From NCBI GenBank assembly GCA_023443485.1, contig JAEZUH010000105.1, positions 1 to 6,288 on the forward strand: 6,288 bases of DNA, read 5' to 3'. Both the position numbers and the translations under genes were made by a program. Below the pieces are notes generated by a model. It ran no database searches and was not told where the DNA came from. It was given only the letters and a program-made list of their open reading frames with translations. Below are positions 6,209-6,288 of the stretch, piece by piece. Source of the stretch: Bacillota bacterium (GTDB taxonomy: Bacteria > Bacillota_I > Bacilli_A > RFN20 > CAG-826). How positions within the stretch are numbered: the first letter of the stretch is position 1; each line of letters opens with the position of its first letter.

Positions 6209-6285
6209 CGGGACGTAGCGCAGCTTGGTAGCGCACTTCCTTGGGGTGGAAGGGGTCGTGAGTTCAAATCTCATCGTTCCGACCA
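6209..6285 (+). tRNA. tRNA-Pro (anticodon GGG)
   Basis: The 77-nt cloverleaf folds completely. Acceptor stem CGGGACG (6209-6215) pairs with CGTTCCG (6275-6281), with one G-T wobble. The D stem is GCGC (6218-6221) with GCGC (6231-6234). Anticodon stem CTTCC (6236-6240) pairs with GGAAG (6248-6252). The T stem is GTGAG (6258-6262) with CTCAT (6270-6274) around loop TTCAAAT. Discriminator A6282 is followed by an encoded CCA (6283-6285). The loop TTGGGGT (6241-6247) puts GGG at positions 34-36, so the tRNA reads proline codons CCC and CCU. G37 follows, as in other proline tRNAs, where TrmD methylation limits +1 slippage. Overall sequence resembles bacterial tRNA-Pro. It is divergent from uvrA; only 3 bases follow before the window ends, so whether it starts a tRNA cluster cannot be seen. 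Confidence 0.97.
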
Positions 6286-6288
6286 GTT

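Noticed and set aside
1..6288. Mobile element, CRISPR array, attachment site at the tRNA 3' end
   Set aside because: No transposase, integrase, direct repeat series or duplicate of the tRNA 3' end was seen in the window; the sequence just past the tRNA is outside it.

Overview
The window is AT-rich and reads like the chromosome of a low-GC Gram-positive bacterium (Bacillota in the broad sense). The gene set uvrA - lgt - ppaX-like phosphatase - trxB - rapZ matches the part of the Bacillus subtilis chromosome where uvrA, hprK-lgt-ppaX, trxB and yvcJ (rapZ) lie close together. UGA is a stop here: the phosphatase ends in TGA at the length expected for its family, and all genes read through under the standard bacterial code. 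That argues against Mycoplasma/Spiroplasma. A code-11 lineage such as Erysipelotrichia, Acholeplasma/Izemoplasma relatives or an uncultured Bacilli group would fit, but genus cannot be named from this sequence.

Layout, in the direction of transcription (minus strand, right to left): uvrA (6112-3275), lgt (3282-1717), a PpaX-like HAD phosphatase (1724-1065), trxB (1081-164), and the first 53 codons of rapZ (161 to the left edge). Successive genes overlap by 8, 8 and 17 bp, and the last pair is 2 bp apart, so they are almost certainly one operon with coupled translation that continues off the left edge. On the plus strand at the right end, divergent from uvrA, lies a complete tRNA-Pro(GGG) gene with encoded CCA. 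The 96-bp gap between them is the only non-coding stretch of any size and must hold both promoters.

The genes are housekeeping in type: nucleotide excision repair (UvrA), lipoprotein lipidation in the membrane (Lgt), pyrophosphate or phosphate-ester hydrolysis (PpaX-like), thioredoxin reduction (TrxB) and a RapZ-family regulatory protein. Two members depart from their families. Lgt is 521 residues, nearly twice the usual size, with about four extra membrane segments before the catalytic core and two after it. RapZ has Ile in place of the Walker A lysine. hprK, often the direct neighbour of lgt and ppaX, is not between uvrA and lgt. I found no mobile element, CRISPR array or wholly new system; what is unusual lies in the departures of these known proteins from their families.
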